The notes: generated by a model from the sequence alone, not told the origin. Numbered from the stretch's first letter, positions 28,182 to 37,783 are shown. The stretch is 64,000 bases of DNA from an uncultured Bacteroides sp. (GCA_944319875.1 CALUFR010000017.1:28520-92519); one strand, 5' to 3'. Made by a program: numbers and translations.

Positions 28182-28422
28182 CAAGCCGCAAGTCTCTACA
28201 CTGGATGACATCCGTGCCCTGAGGAGACAAGCCCTGCTCGACGTCAGGCAGCAAAAGGAGGTTCTCACCGCCACTACACGCAAGTTAGTGGCTCCCTTCA
28301 CGTCCACGGTGAACAAAGGAAATTCCATCAAGAAAGCCTTCAATGCCGGGGTGGCCATATTCGACGGATTCATATTGGGCATAAGACTGATACGAAAGAT
28401 TCAAAAAATCGTTCGGAGATAA
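28171..28422 (+). CDS. Small basic protein of unknown function, third gene of the YtxH unit
   Basis: 83 residues, rich in Arg and Lys, with a weakly hydrophobic segment near the C-terminus (GVAIFDGFILGIRLIRKI). The 11-base overlap with the holin-like gene and the shared promoter show they are expressed together. Similar small proteins accompany YtxH genes in Bacteroides; no function is known to me. Confidence 0.75.
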   Translation: MNNNKPQVSTLDDIRALRRQALLDVRQQKEVLTATTRKLVAPFTSTVNKGNSIKKAFNAGVAIFDGFILGIRLIRKIQKIVRR

Positions 28423-28427
28423 AAAAA

Positions 28428-28480
28428 AGCGCTACACCCCTAAGCATGCAGCGCTATCTTCATTGTAAAACAGTGTTTTA
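28428..28480. terminator. Weak hairpins between convergent genes (YtxH unit and manA)
   Basis: Two small inverted repeats: AGCGCT at 28428-28433 and 28450-28455, and TAAAAC/GTTTTA at 28466-28471 and 28475-28480. They follow an A8 run on the left, which serves as a T-run for the leftward manA transcript. Plausible but weak. Confidence 0.4.
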
Positions 28481-29452
28481 TCAAACATAAGCCTCCAGCA
28501 GCTTCACTTTTCCCTCAGGAATGATGCTGACCGATTGGGTTGTGGCCGGAAACAAAACCGTCTCTCCTGCACGAAGGGTCGTCTCATTTTCCGCATCGTC
28601 TACCATCCGACAGGCACCTTCCACACAGACAAATATCACAAACGAATCCAATTCTGAATAATCGCATGTAATGTTTTCAGTCATGTCATACAAAGAAACA
28701 GAAAAATAAGGTGTGGTCAAGATCTCTACCGGCTCATCAGGCACCGCCTCATAGTGCGTTCTGAAATCGTCCTGCACGTCAGAAAAGTTAATGGCATCCA
28801 ACGCCTGGCTGACATGCAGTTCACGAAGCTTTCCGTCTTTATCTCTACGATTATAATCATAAATGCGGTAAGTCACATCAGAAGATTGCTGCACTTCCAC
28901 GACAAAGGCTCCTGCACCGATGCCATGCACCCGACCGGCCGGCACGTAAAACACATCGCCCGGCTGAATGGCACAAGTCTGAAGCACTTCATCGAAAGTG
29001 CCATTGTGCACACGTTCTTTATATTCTTTCGGAGTTATCTGCTTGGAAAATCCGGAAATCAAGGTCGCCCCTTCATCAGCAGACACGACATACCACATTT
29101 CGTTCTTGCCAAAACTATTGTGACGCTTCTTGGCCAATTCATCACCAGGATGAACTTGAATGGACAACTTCTGCCGTGCGTCAATAAACTTGACCAACAG
29201 AGGGAACTGATTGCCGAAACGAGCATAATTCGCTTCCCCTACCAGTTCTTCCCGATACTTGCGCACCATTTCGGGCAAGGTAAGCCCCTTGTCCGCACCG
29301 TTAGCCACAACCGACTCGCTGCCTTCCACGGCAGACACTTCCCAACTTTCACCCACATTAGGCAAATTCTCATCCAAATGTTTGAAAGGGATAATCTTAT
29401 CGCCTCCCCAAAGCGTCTGCTTCAAGACAGGCTCAAATTTCAGAGGGTACAT
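28481..29452 (-). CDS. manA: Class I mannose-6-phosphate isomerase
   Basis: Cupin-type zinc enzyme of 323 residues interconverting mannose-6-P and fructose-6-P. Zinc-ligand stretch IQVHPGDELAKKRH and GKNEMWYVV fit the short bacterial type I isomerases; YVPAGRVHGIGAGAFVVEVQQ and the Arg in YRIYDYNR belong to the active site. C-terminal cupin half ends with LRAGETVLFPATTQS. Single gene, divergent from the galactose operon; a TATGTTTG on the minus strand at 29600-29607 could be its promoter with a leader of about 140 bases. Confidence 0.94.
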   Translation of the reverse strand: MYPLKFEPVLKQTLWGGDKIIPFKHLDENLPNVGESWEVSAVEGSESVVANGADKGLTLPEMVRKYREELVGEANYARFGNQFPLLVKFIDARQKLSIQVHPGDELAKKRHNSFGKNEMWYVVSADEGATLISGFSKQITPKEYKERVHNGTFDEVLQTCAIQPGDVFYVPAGRVHGIGAGAFVVEVQQSSDVTYRIYDYNRRDKDGKLRELHVSQALDAINFSDVQDDFRTHYEAVPDEPVEILTTPYFSVSLYDMTENITCDYSELDSFVIFVCVEGACRMVDDAENETTLRAGETVLFPATTQSVSIIPEGKVKLLEAYV

Positions 29453-29599
29453 TGAAATGTTCTAATAAAAAGTTCTGCAAAATAAGTGTTTTTGTTCTTC
29501 CAATACTAAGTATTCAGTCTTCATAATCCCAGCTCACAAATCTGTGCCTTTTTGCCGGTCATGGTTCATGCCGCCGGAGATAAAGCCTGAATATGGCGA

Positions 29600-29607
29600 C
29601 AAACATA
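29600..29607 (-). promoter_or_regulatory. Possible -7 box of manA
   Basis: Minus-strand TATGTTTG in the gap before manA, 148 bases from its start codon. No clear matching element was seen for the divergent galactose operon. Confidence 0.4.
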
Positions 29608-29684
29608 CAAAAAATTATTTGTTATTGCTTGGGAGAACAAAAGAAAATCTGTTTATTTGCAAGAAATTTAATAGATACCATGAT

Positions 29685-30782
29685 ATGACAGCATCTAATA
29701 TTCATGAGAGTAATCGTTCCTGCCTCGACAGGAAAAACTTTCAAAAAGAAATAGGCGGCAAGAAAACCGACCTTTACATCTTGAAAAACAATCAAGGAAT
29801 GGAAGTGGCTGTAACCAACTATGGTTGTGCCCTCCTTTCTATTATGGTGCCCGACAAAGCCGGACAGTACGCCAACGTCATTTTGGGACATGACAGTATC
29901 GACCACGTCATCAACAGCCCCGAGCCGTTTCTAAACACAACGATCGGCCGATATGGCAACCGGATTGCCAAAGGTCATTTCACCCTTTACGGCGAAGAGC
30001 ATCAGCTCACCATCAACAACGGCCCTAACTCCCTGCACGGCGGGCCGACCGGTTTCCATACCAAGGTGTGGGATGCCGTGCAGCCCAACCCTGCAACTGT
30101 CATCTTTAACTACACATCGGCCGACGGAGAAGAAGGTTTCCCGGGCAATCTGGAGATTGAAATGACCTATCGTCTTGAAGATGATATCAATGCGTTAGTC
30201 ATCGAATACCGTGCGACAACGGACAAAGCTACCGTAGTCAACCTGACCAACCACGGTTTCTTCAATCTGGCGGGAATTGCCTCCCCCACTCCTACCGTAC
30301 TGAACCATTCCATAAGCATCAATGCCGATTTCTATGTTCCCATTGACGATGTGTCCATCCCCACCGGAGAAATTCTGAAAGTGGAAGGAACTCCTATGGA
30401 TTTCCGCACACCGCACGCCATCGGCGAACGCATCGACGAACCTTTCCAACAATTGATAAACGGCGCCGGCTATGACCATTGCTACGTGCTGAACAAGACA
30501 GAAGCCGGAGAACTGAGCCAAGCCGCCACTTATAGCGATCCCGTCAGCGGACGCACAATGGAAGTGTTCACCACCGAAAACGGTCTCCAACTGTACACGG
30601 GCAATTGGCTCAACGGATTTACAGGAGCTCACGGTGCCACCTATCCGGCCAGAAGCGCCGTATGCTTCGAAGCCCAATGCTTCCCTGACACTCCCAACAA
30701 GCCTCATTTCCCGTCGGCCGTTCTGCTTCCGGGCGATGAGTACCAGCAGGTAACCATCTATAAATTCAGCATTACCGAATAA
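29685..30782 (+). CDS. galM: Galactose mutarotase (aldose 1-epimerase)
   Basis: Converts beta- to alpha-D-galactose for galactokinase. Counting from the ATG at 29685 the protein has 365 residues. Motifs: TIGRYGNRIAKG, NNGPNSLHGG (His), NLTNHGFFNLAG (catalytic His), GYDHCYVLN and VCFEAQCFPDTPN (catalytic Glu). The longest frame begins at 29544, but its first 47 residues are not family-like; the ATG at 29685 gives a normal length. First gene of a galactose operon with a transporter and galactokinase. Cytosolic, since no signal peptide is seen with this start. Confidence 0.93.
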   Translation: MTASNIHESNRSCLDRKNFQKEIGGKKTDLYILKNNQGMEVAVTNYGCALLSIMVPDKAGQYANVILGHDSIDHVINSPEPFLNTTIGRYGNRIAKGHFTLYGEEHQLTINNGPNSLHGGPTGFHTKVWDAVQPNPATVIFNYTSADGEEGFPGNLEIEMTYRLEDDINALVIEYRATTDKATVVNLTNHGFFNLAGIASPTPTVLNHSISINADFYVPIDDVSIPTGEILKVEGTPMDFRTPHAIGERIDEPFQQLINGAGYDHCYVLNKTEAGELSQAATYSDPVSGRTMEVFTTENGLQLYTGNWLNGFTGAHGATYPARSAVCFEAQCFPDTPNKPHFPSAVLLPGDEYQQVTIYKFSITE

Positions 30783-30822
30783 TAATCAACCTATTAATAA
30801 ACTTTTAAAAAATAAAGAAACA

Positions 30823-32133
30823 ATGACACAACAAAAACAGAATGGTAACATCATTGCTATCATAACCATGATTTTTCTGTTTGGTATGATTGCATTCGTT
30901 ACAAATCTCGCCGCTCCGATGGGGATCGTATTGAAAAACCAATTCGAAGTATCCAATGCACTTGGTATGCTGGGTAACTTAGGCAACTTCATAGCCTATG
31001 CAGTAATGGGTATCCCCAGTGGTATTTTATTAACGAGAGTCGGCTACAAGAAAACAGCCCTTATCGCCGTAGCGATAGGATTTATTGGAGTAGGCGTCCA
31101 GTATCTGTCCGGCCATGCCAGCGATTCATCAGCATTCCCCGTTTATCTGTGCGGTGCTTTCATTTCCGGCTTTTCCATGTGTTTGCTCAATACGGTGGTT
31201 AACCCCATGTTGAACAAGCTGGGCGGTGAAGGCAACAAAGGTAACCAGCTTATCCAGGTAGGTGGTTCGTTCAACTCCGTAATGGCTACCATCACTCCGA
31301 TGTTCGTAGGTATCCTGATTGCGGGTTCTGTAGAGAAAGCCACTATTTCGCAGATTTTCCCTGTAATGTACACAGCCATGGCCGTATTTGCTTTCGCATT
31401 TTTCGTGCTCTTGTTTGTACATATTCCTGAGCCCAGCCAGACTAAATCGTCCGAATCCATCGGTACCCTGATGAAAGGCGCATTAAAATTCCGCCACTTC
31501 GTGTTGGGCGCTGTTGCCATATTTGTTTACGTAGGTGTTGAAGTGGGCGTTCCGGGCACATTAAACCTCTTCCTCACCGACCCTATTGAGAAAGGCGGCG
31601 CAGGCATTTCGTCCACAATAGCAGGATTTGTAGTAGGTACCTACTGGCTGCTGATGCTCATCGGTCGTCTGCTTGGTGCATCATTGGGCGCTAAGATTTC
31701 AAGCCGCGTCATGATGATTTTCACCTCAGGCTTGGGATTAATATTAGTATTACTGGCTATTTTCTCTTCGACCGGAACACTGGTGAATCTGCCCGTATTG
31801 CAACAGAGCGCCACGGGAGGTTTGTCTTTCGGCATGGCAGAAGTACCCGTTAATGCCATGTACTTGGTGCTGGTAGGTCTGTGCACCTCCATTATGTGGG
31901 GTGGTATCTTCAACTTGGCAGTTGAAGGCTTAGGCAAATATCTATCAGCCGCTTCAGGCCTGTTCATGGTATTGGTGTGCGGTGGTGGTATCCTGCCCGT
32001 CATCCAGGGTTGGCTGGCTGATGTAGCCGGATTTATGAACAGCTATTGGGTCATCATTATTGCACTTGCCTATCTGTTCTACTACGGCGTTATAGGCTGC
32101 AAGAATGTCAACAAAGACATCCCCGTCGATTGA
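30823..32133 (+). CDS. MFS sugar transporter (galactose/glucose type)
   Basis: 436-residue inner-membrane carrier with about 12 helices, of the fucose/glucose/galactose-H+ symporter-like group (IIAIITMIFLFGMIAFVTNLAAPMG at the start; GIPSGILLTRVGYKKT as the loop 2-3 motif). It lies 40 bases after galM and 55 before galK, so galactose uptake is the obvious role. The substrate is inferred from position. Confidence 0.88.
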   Translation: MTQQKQNGNIIAIITMIFLFGMIAFVTNLAAPMGIVLKNQFEVSNALGMLGNLGNFIAYAVMGIPSGILLTRVGYKKTALIAVAIGFIGVGVQYLSGHASDSSAFPVYLCGAFISGFSMCLLNTVVNPMLNKLGGEGNKGNQLIQVGGSFNSVMATITPMFVGILIAGSVEKATISQIFPVMYTAMAVFAFAFFVLLFVHIPEPSQTKSSESIGTLMKGALKFRHFVLGAVAIFVYVGVEVGVPGTLNLFLTDPIEKGGAGISSTIAGFVVGTYWLLMLIGRLLGASLGAKISSRVMMIFTSGLGLILVLLAIFSSTGTLVNLPVLQQSATGGLSFGMAEVPVNAMYLVLVGLCTSIMWGGIFNLAVEGLGKYLSAASGLFMVLVCGGGILPVIQGWLADVAGFMNSYWVIIIALAYLFYYGVIGCKNVNKDIPVD

Positions 32134-32188
32134 ATAAAAAAACGATAACAGGTAATCTTATTTATTCACCTAATAATTTATAAGTATC

Positions 32189-33343
32189 ATGGATATAGAA
32201 CACGTAAGAAGTCGTTTCATCAAACATTTTGACGGAACAACAGGAGCTGTATATGCATCTCCGGGGCGTATCAATCTTATTGGTGAGCACACCGATTACA
32301 ACGGCGGATTTGTATTTCCCGGAGCCATCGACAAAGGCATGGTGGCCGAGATTAAGCCCAACGGAACTAATATTGTAAAAGCCTACTCCATTGACCTGAA
32401 AGACTATGTAGAGTTCGGCCTTAACGAAGAAGATGCCCCTCGCGCAAGCTGGGCTCGTTACATCTTCGGTGTTTGTCGTGAAATGATTAAACGCGGCGTA
32501 GATGTGAAGGGGTTCAATACGGCTTTTGCAGGTGATGTTCCCCTTGGAGCCGGCATGTCTTCCTCTGCTGCCTTGGAGAGCACTTACGCATACGCTCTGA
32601 ACGACCTTTTCGGTGACAACAAGATCGACAAATTCGAGCTGGCTAAAGTTGGACAAGCCACTGAGCATAACTACTGTGGTGTCAATTGCGGTATCATGGA
32701 CCAGTTTGCTTCTGTATTCGGAAAGAAAGGCAGCCTCATCCGGTTGGATTGCCGTTCTTTGGAATATCAATATTTTCCTTTCGACCCGAAAGGTTATCGC
32801 TTGGTTCTGGTTGACTCTGTCGTAAAACACGAGCTGGCCTCTTCCGCTTACAACAAACGCCGTCAAAGTTGCGAAGCCGTTGTTGCAGCCGTCAAGAAGA
32901 ACCATCCGAATGTGGAGTTCCTGCGTGACTGTACGATGGAAATGCTGAACGAAGTAAAAGCTGACGTGACGGAAGAAGACTACAAACGTGCCGAATATGT
33001 CATCGAAGAAATCCAACGCGTGCTCGACGTTTGCGACGCTTTGGAGAAAGGCGACTACGAAACCGTCGGCCAAAAGATGTATGAAACACATCATGGCATG
33101 AGCAAGCTCTATGAGGTAAGCTGTGAAGAACTGGACTTCCTGAATGATCTTGCTTTTGATTGCGGTGTCACAGGTTCACGTGTGATGGGCGGTGGTTTCG
33201 GCGGATGTACCATCAATTTGGTAAAAGATGAACTTTACAGCACTTTTATTGAAAAAGCGAAAGAAGAGTTCAAGAACAAATTCGGCAGAAGCCCCAAAAT
33301 TTACGACGTAGTCATCGGTGATGGCGCCCGTCGGTTGGAGTAG
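32189..33343 (+). CDS. galK: Galactokinase
   Basis: GHMP kinase of 384 residues phosphorylating galactose at C1. Galactokinase signature SPGRINLIGEHTDYNGG at the N-terminus, ATP-binding PLGAGMSSSAALES, and the third motif VMGGGFGGCTINLV near the C-terminus. Third gene of galM-transporter-galK. No galT or galE is in the window, so the rest of the Leloir pathway lies elsewhere. A large terminator hairpin follows. Confidence 0.96.
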   Translation: MDIEHVRSRFIKHFDGTTGAVYASPGRINLIGEHTDYNGGFVFPGAIDKGMVAEIKPNGTNIVKAYSIDLKDYVEFGLNEEDAPRASWARYIFGVCREMIKRGVDVKGFNTAFAGDVPLGAGMSSSAALESTYAYALNDLFGDNKIDKFELAKVGQATEHNYCGVNCGIMDQFASVFGKKGSLIRLDCRSLEYQYFPFDPKGYRLVLVDSVVKHELASSAYNKRRQSCEAVVAAVKKNHPNVEFLRDCTMEMLNEVKADVTEEDYKRAEYVIEEIQRVLDVCDALEKGDYETVGQKMYETHHGMSKLYEVSCEELDFLNDLAFDCGVTGSRVMGGGFGGCTINLVKDELYSTFIEKAKEEFKNKFGRSPKIYDVVIGDGARRLE

Positions 33344-33413
33344 ACCATCTGAGTTTTTATAGCGCATAACCGACAAAATATCCCAATTATAGTTTGGTTA
33401 TGTCTACTACAAG

Positions 33414-33488
33414 CACGGATAATTAGGAAGTTTTCACGGACATATTAGAAACTCCGTAAAAAATATTCCTGTTATCCGTGTTTTTTTT
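33414..33488 (+). terminator. Terminator of the galactose operon
   Basis: CACGGATAA (33414-33422) pairs with TTATCCGTG (33472-33480), directly followed by eight T. A smaller hairpin (ACGGA/TCCGT) is nested in the long loop. The remaining 130 bases up to the transketolase start hold its promoter and no gene. Confidence 0.8.
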
Positions 33489-33574
33489 ATCCATACACAT
33501 AGCTCTTATCACTCAAATAACCAATCTGAATAAAAAAGGACACGAACAACGATGGAAATTTACACATAAAAGCC

Positions 33575-33582
33575 TATCTTTG
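33575..33582 (+). promoter_or_regulatory. -7 box of tkt-rpiB
   Basis: TATCTTTG, 38 bases before the ATG at 33621. Confidence 0.7.
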
Positions 33583-33620
33583 TCCATACAAAACGAATAA
33601 TCCTCATAAATAGAAAAAAT

Positions 33621-35630
33621 ATGAATGACAACAAACTCATGAACCGTGCGGCAGACAACATCCGCATTCTTGCAGCCTCCATGGTTGAAAAAGCCAAGTC
33701 CGGACATCCCGGTGGTGCAATGGGAGGTGCAGACTTTATAAATGTACTGTTCTCAGAATTTCTGATATACGACCCTGAAAGACCTACTTGGGAAGGACGC
33801 GACCGCTTTTTCCTTGATCCAGGCCACATGTCTCCCATGCTCTATGCACAACTGGCTTTAACGGGTAAATTCACCATTGATGAGTTGAAAGAATTTCGTC
33901 AGTGGGGAAGCCCCACACCCGGGCATCCCGAGCGTGACGTTATGCGCGGCATCGAGAACACGTCAGGTCCATTGGGGCAGGGACATACCTTTGCCGTCGG
34001 TGCAGCCATTGCCGCTAAGTTTCTTAAGGCACGATTTGGCGAAATCATGAACCAGACCATCTACGCTTACATTTCCGATGGCGGCATACAAGAAGAAATT
34101 TCACAAGGTAGCGGGCGTATTGCCGGAACACTGGGATTGGACAATCTCATCATGTTCTATGACGCCAATGACATCCAGCTTTCTACAGAAACAAAAGTTG
34201 TTACGTGTGAAGACACAGCCAAGAAATATGAAGCATGGGGATGGAAAGTCATTTGTATAAACGGAAACAATCCGGACGAGATACGGCAAGCCCTTACTGA
34301 AGCCAAAGCAGAAACAGAACGCCCCACCCTTATCATCGGACACACCGTCATGGGCAAGGGAGCACGTAAAGCTGACGGAAGTAGTTATGAAGCTAATTGT
34401 GCGACTCATGGTGCGCCACTCGGCGGTGATGCATACATCAACACGATCAAAAATCTGGGTGGCAATCCGGAAGATCCATTTGTCATCTTCCCCGAAGTGG
34501 CTGAACTCTACGCACACCGCACCGAGGAACTACGCAAAATTGTAGCTGAGCGCCATGCCTTACAAGCCGAATGGAGCAAGGCAAATCCTGAGTTAGCCGC
34601 CAAGCTGGAACAGTTTTTCTCCGGCAAAGCCCCGAAAGTAGACTGGACCTCTATCACCCAAAAGCCCGACGCTGCCACACGTGCGGCATCAGCTACCGTA
34701 TTAGGAGTACTGGCTACACAAGTAGAAAATATGATTGTAGCCTCTGCCGATCTTTCCAATTCTGATAAAACAGACGGTTTTCTCAAGAAAACCCACGCTT
34801 TTACGAAAGGTGATTTCAGCGGTGCCTTTTTCCAAGCGGGTGTATCTGAACTGACAATGGCCTGCTGCTGCATCGGCATGGCTCTGCATGGTGGTGTCAT
34901 CGCTGCTTGCGGCACATTCTTTGTTTTCTCTGATTACATGAAACCCGCTGTACGCATGGCTGCACTCATGGAAGTACCCATCAAGTTCATCTGGACGCAT
35001 GATGCCTTCCGCGTAGGCGAGGACGGACCGACACACGAACCCGTAGAACAAGAAGCGCAAATACGTCTAATGGAAAAGCTAAAAAACCACAAGGGTCACA
35101 ATTCAATGCTGGTACTCCGCCCGGCAGACGTCGAAGAAACCACAGAAGCATGGCGGCTGGCCATGGAGAACACAGCTACACCGACAGCTCTCATCCTCTC
35201 GCGTCAGAACATCACAAACCTGCCCGAAGGAAACGACTACACACAGACGGCACGAGGAGCTTACATAGTGGCCGGTTCTGACGCTGACGCAGACGTAATA
35301 CTTGTAGCTTCCGGTTCCGAGGTTTCTACTCTCGTAGCAGGTGCCGAACTCCTCCGTAAGGATGGTGTGAAAGTACGGATCGTCTCCGTACCTTCCGAGG
35401 GCTTATTCCGCAATCAAAATAAAGAATACCAGGAGACCATCCTACCAACCGGAGCCAAAATTTTCGGCTTGACTGCCGGACTACCAGTCACTCTGGAAGG
35501 CCTTGTAGGAGCCAATGGTAAAGTATGGGGACTGCCTTCGTTCGGTTACTCTGCTCCCTACAAAGTACTTGACGAGAAATTAGGTTTTACCGCTGAAAAC
35601 GTTTATAAACAAGTAAAAGAAATGATTTGA
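33621..35630 (+). CDS. tkt: Transketolase
   Basis: TPP enzyme of 669 residues moving two-carbon units between pentose- and hexose-phosphates. GHPGGAMGGADF (substrate phosphate and TPP), GPLGQGHTFAVG, YISDGGIQEEISQGS (the TPP-Mg motif, GDG here read as SDGG) and the C-terminal THDAFRVGEDGPTHEPVEQ are visible. The stop is followed five bases later by the rpiB ATG, making a pentose-phosphate operon. Confidence 0.97.
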   Translation: MNDNKLMNRAADNIRILAASMVEKAKSGHPGGAMGGADFINVLFSEFLIYDPERPTWEGRDRFFLDPGHMSPMLYAQLALTGKFTIDELKEFRQWGSPTPGHPERDVMRGIENTSGPLGQGHTFAVGAAIAAKFLKARFGEIMNQTIYAYISDGGIQEEISQGSGRIAGTLGLDNLIMFYDANDIQLSTETKVVTCEDTAKKYEAWGWKVICINGNNPDEIRQALTEAKAETERPTLIIGHTVMGKGARKADGSSYEANCATHGAPLGGDAYINTIKNLGGNPEDPFVIFPEVAELYAHRTEELRKIVAERHALQAEWSKANPELAAKLEQFFSGKAPKVDWTSITQKPDAATRAASATVLGVLATQVENMIVASADLSNSDKTDGFLKKTHAFTKGDFSGAFFQAGVSELTMACCCIGMALHGGVIAACGTFFVFSDYMKPAVRMAALMEVPIKFIWTHDAFRVGEDGPTHEPVEQEAQIRLMEKLKNHKGHNSMLVLRPADVEETTEAWRLAMENTATPTALILSRQNITNLPEGNDYTQTARGAYIVAGSDADADVILVASGSEVSTLVAGAELLRKDGVKVRIVSVPSEGLFRNQNKEYQETILPTGAKIFGLTAGLPVTLEGLVGANGKVWGLPSFGYSAPYKVLDEKLGFTAENVYKQVKEMI

Positions 35631-35635
35631 GCGAT

Positions 35636-36073
35636 ATGAAGACAATAGGTTTAGCATCCGACCACGCAGGCTTTAAACTAAAGCAATATGTCAAGCAGTG
35701 GCTCGATGCCCGCGGTTGGCCTTATAAAGATTTCGGTACCTATACCGAAGAAAGCTGTGACTATCCAGACTTTGCCCACCCATTGGCTTTAGCCATTGAA
35801 GCCGGTGAATGCTATCCCGGCATAGCCATCTGTGGTAGCGGAGAAGGAATCGGAATCACGCTGAATAAACACCAAGGTATCCGGGCTGCACTTTGCTGGA
35901 TGCCCGAAATAGCTCACTTGGCTCGTCAACACAACGATGCCAACGTACTTGTCATGCCAGGCCGTTTCATCACCAACGAAGAAGCCGACCGTATCTTAAC
36001 AGAGTTCTTCACCACCAACTTTGAAGGCGGCCGCCACCAAAAACGAGTGGAAAAGATACCAATAAAGAGTTGA
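35636..36073 (+). CDS. rpiB: Ribose-5-phosphate isomerase B
   Basis: Interconverts ribose-5-P and ribulose-5-P. 145 residues from the ATG at 35636 (a TTG-initiated longer frame overlaps tkt and is less likely). LASDHAGFKLKQ at the N-terminus and IAICGSGEGIGITLNKHQGIRA, holding the catalytic Cys and anion-hole glycines, are typical of LacAB/RpiB. Co-transcribed with tkt. Confidence 0.95.
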   Translation: MKTIGLASDHAGFKLKQYVKQWLDARGWPYKDFGTYTEESCDYPDFAHPLALAIEAGECYPGIAICGSGEGIGITLNKHQGIRAALCWMPEIAHLARQHNDANVLVMPGRFITNEEADRILTEFFTTNFEGGRHQKRVEKIPIKS

Positions 36074-36114
36074 CGGTACGGGAATTAATTTCAGATTTAT
36101 ATTTCTGATTTCAA

Positions 36115-36178
36115 GCGGACTGATACAAGGAGAAATTCAGCATTCTGACTGATCCTCTATGTATCAGTCCGCATTTTA
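36115..36178 (+). terminator. Terminator of tkt-rpiB
   Basis: Perfect 12-bp arms GCGGACTGATAC (36115-36126) and GTATCAGTCCGC (36161-36172) followed by ATTTTATA. The loop contains a second small stem. Confidence 0.8.
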
Positions 36179-36264
36179 TACTATGACACAACAAACTCAA
36201 ACAAAATAGTCAAAAACTACACTCTTTCAATCAAAAAATCATCGTCATAGCTATCGCAGATGCA

Positions 36265-36272
36265 TATCTTTG
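36265..36272 (+). promoter_or_regulatory. -7 box of the GH28 gene
   Basis: TATCTTTG ends 2 bases before an in-frame ATG at 36274. Transcription would begin around 36279, so that ATG cannot be used in a normal way; the ATG at 36301 with a signal peptide is the start. Confidence 0.7.
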
Positions 36273-36300
36273 CATGACAAAAAGTAACACAGAAAACCCC

Positions 36301-37707
36301 ATGAAAACAATTCCCTTCTGCATCATCAGTCTGCTATTCTGTTCAGCCTTTGCAACCGCTGCCCAAGCCAACTTCGGAAAAGCGTTCGAAGATTGTGCCA
36401 AAATCGAGAAACAAATTGAGCTCCCCGCTTTCAGCGACCACCGTTACTCCATCACTGAATTTGGAGCACGCCCCAACACGCCCGATGCCCCCTGTCACGA
36501 AGCCATCAACCGTGCCATTACAACATGCAGTCTGGAAGGTGGTGGAACAGTAGTCATCCCTGCCGACACTTTCTACACCGGTCCTTTAACACTAAAAAGC
36601 AACGTCCGTCTGCACGTATCCGAGGGTGCCGTCCTGCGGTTCTCAACCGAGCAAAGCCTCTACTTCCCTGCCGTCCTGACACGCTGGGAAGGCATTGACT
36701 GCTATAATGCACATCCTCTTATTTATGCCTATGGCGAAACAAACATTGCCATCACCGGCAAGGGCGTCATTGACGGGCAAGGGTCAACGAAATCATGGTG
36801 GCCCATGTGCGGTGTACCCGAGTATGGGTGGAAAGAAGGCAGAACGAGTCAACGCAACGGTGGGCGCGACCGTTTGCTAATGTATGGTGAAACATCGACT
36901 CCCATCTACCATCGTGTCATGACGCCCGATGACGGCTTACGCCCGCAGCTCATTAATTTCTACGCCTGTCGCCGGATACTCATCGAAGACGTCACATTAC
37001 TCAACTCTCCTTTCTGGGTTATCCACCCTCTGTTTTGCGAAAGTCTGACTGTAAAAGGCGTTCACATCTACAACCGAGGCCCCAACGGTGACGGCTGTGA
37101 CCCCGAGTCGTGCAGAAACGTGCTCATCGAAAATTGCATCTTCGATACCGGCGACGACTGTATTGCCATTAAATCAGGCCGTAACCAGGACGGACGCCGA
37201 TGGAATATCCCCAGTGAAAATATCATCGTGCGCAACTGCCTGATGAAGAACGGACATGGAGGAGTGGTTATAGGCAGTGAGATCTCCGGCGGCTGTCGTA
37301 ACCTCTACGTTGAAAACTGCCGTATGGACAGCCCTGAATTAGATCGTGTCATACGCATCAAAACCAGCACCTGCCGAGGTGGATTGATAGAGAACATTTT
37401 CGTACGCAACATCACCGTCGGGCAGTGCCGGGAAGCCGTGTTGCGCATCAACCTACAATACGAAAACCGTGAACGCTGCCAACGAGGCTACAATCCCATC
37501 GTGCGTAACGTACATCTGAAAAACATCACATGCCAAAAAAGTGAATTTGGCGTACTTATCATCGGCCTGGATGACGACAGGCACGTCAGCAACGTCAGTA
37601 TAGAAGACAGCCGCTTTGATAACGTCAGTCGAGGCGGTAATGATATCAACGGTGCCCATGACATAACATTTAAAAACTTCTATATTAACGGACAACTTGT
37701 CAAATAA
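36301..37707 (+). CDS. Glycoside hydrolase family 28 (polygalacturonase-like), secreted
   Basis: Right-handed beta-helix enzyme that hydrolyses galacturonic-acid linkages in pectin (or rhamnogalacturonan). 468 residues from 36301. Signal peptide about 1-22 (ending TAAQA), then SITEFGARPN, the usual start of GH28. Catalytic motifs in order: NGDGCD (NTD equivalent), DTGDDCIAIKSGR (the Asp pair), GHGGVVIGSE (conserved His) and RVIRIKT (RIK). Stands alone between pentose-phosphate genes and the oxidoreductase operon; own promoter and terminator. Exo- or endo-mode cannot be told. Confidence 0.94.
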   Translation: MKTIPFCIISLLFCSAFATAAQANFGKAFEDCAKIEKQIELPAFSDHRYSITEFGARPNTPDAPCHEAINRAITTCSLEGGGTVVIPADTFYTGPLTLKSNVRLHVSEGAVLRFSTEQSLYFPAVLTRWEGIDCYNAHPLIYAYGETNIAITGKGVIDGQGSTKSWWPMCGVPEYGWKEGRTSQRNGGRDRLLMYGETSTPIYHRVMTPDDGLRPQLINFYACRRILIEDVTLLNSPFWVIHPLFCESLTVKGVHIYNRGPNGDGCDPESCRNVLIENCIFDTGDDCIAIKSGRNQDGRRWNIPSENIIVRNCLMKNGHGGVVIGSEISGGCRNLYVENCRMDSPELDRVIRIKTSTCRGGLIENIFVRNITVGQCREAVLRINLQYENRERCQRGYNPIVRNVHLKNITCQKSEFGVLIIGLDDDRHVSNVSIEDSRFDNVSRGGNDINGAHDITFKNFYINGQLVK

Positions 37708-37729
37708 AGGATTAACGCCTCAATAATCC

Positions 37730-37783
37730 ACACCCGAAGTTCGACAGAATGCCATAATCGCCGAACTTCGGGTGTCTTTTTTC
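37730..37783 (+). terminator. Terminator of the GH28 gene
   Basis: Perfect 14-bp arms ACACCCGAAGTTCG (37730-37743) and CGAACTTCGGGTGT (37762-37775) followed by a CTTTTTT run. Strong rho-independent terminator. Confidence 0.92.

Noticed and set aside
29544-29684. 47-residue N-terminal extension of galactose mutarotase
   Set aside because: The extra residues are not mutarotase-like; the ATG at 29685 gives a normal length.
32162-33094. 310-codon frame antisense to galactokinase
   Set aside because: Overlaps a gene with all GHMP kinase motifs; shadow frame.
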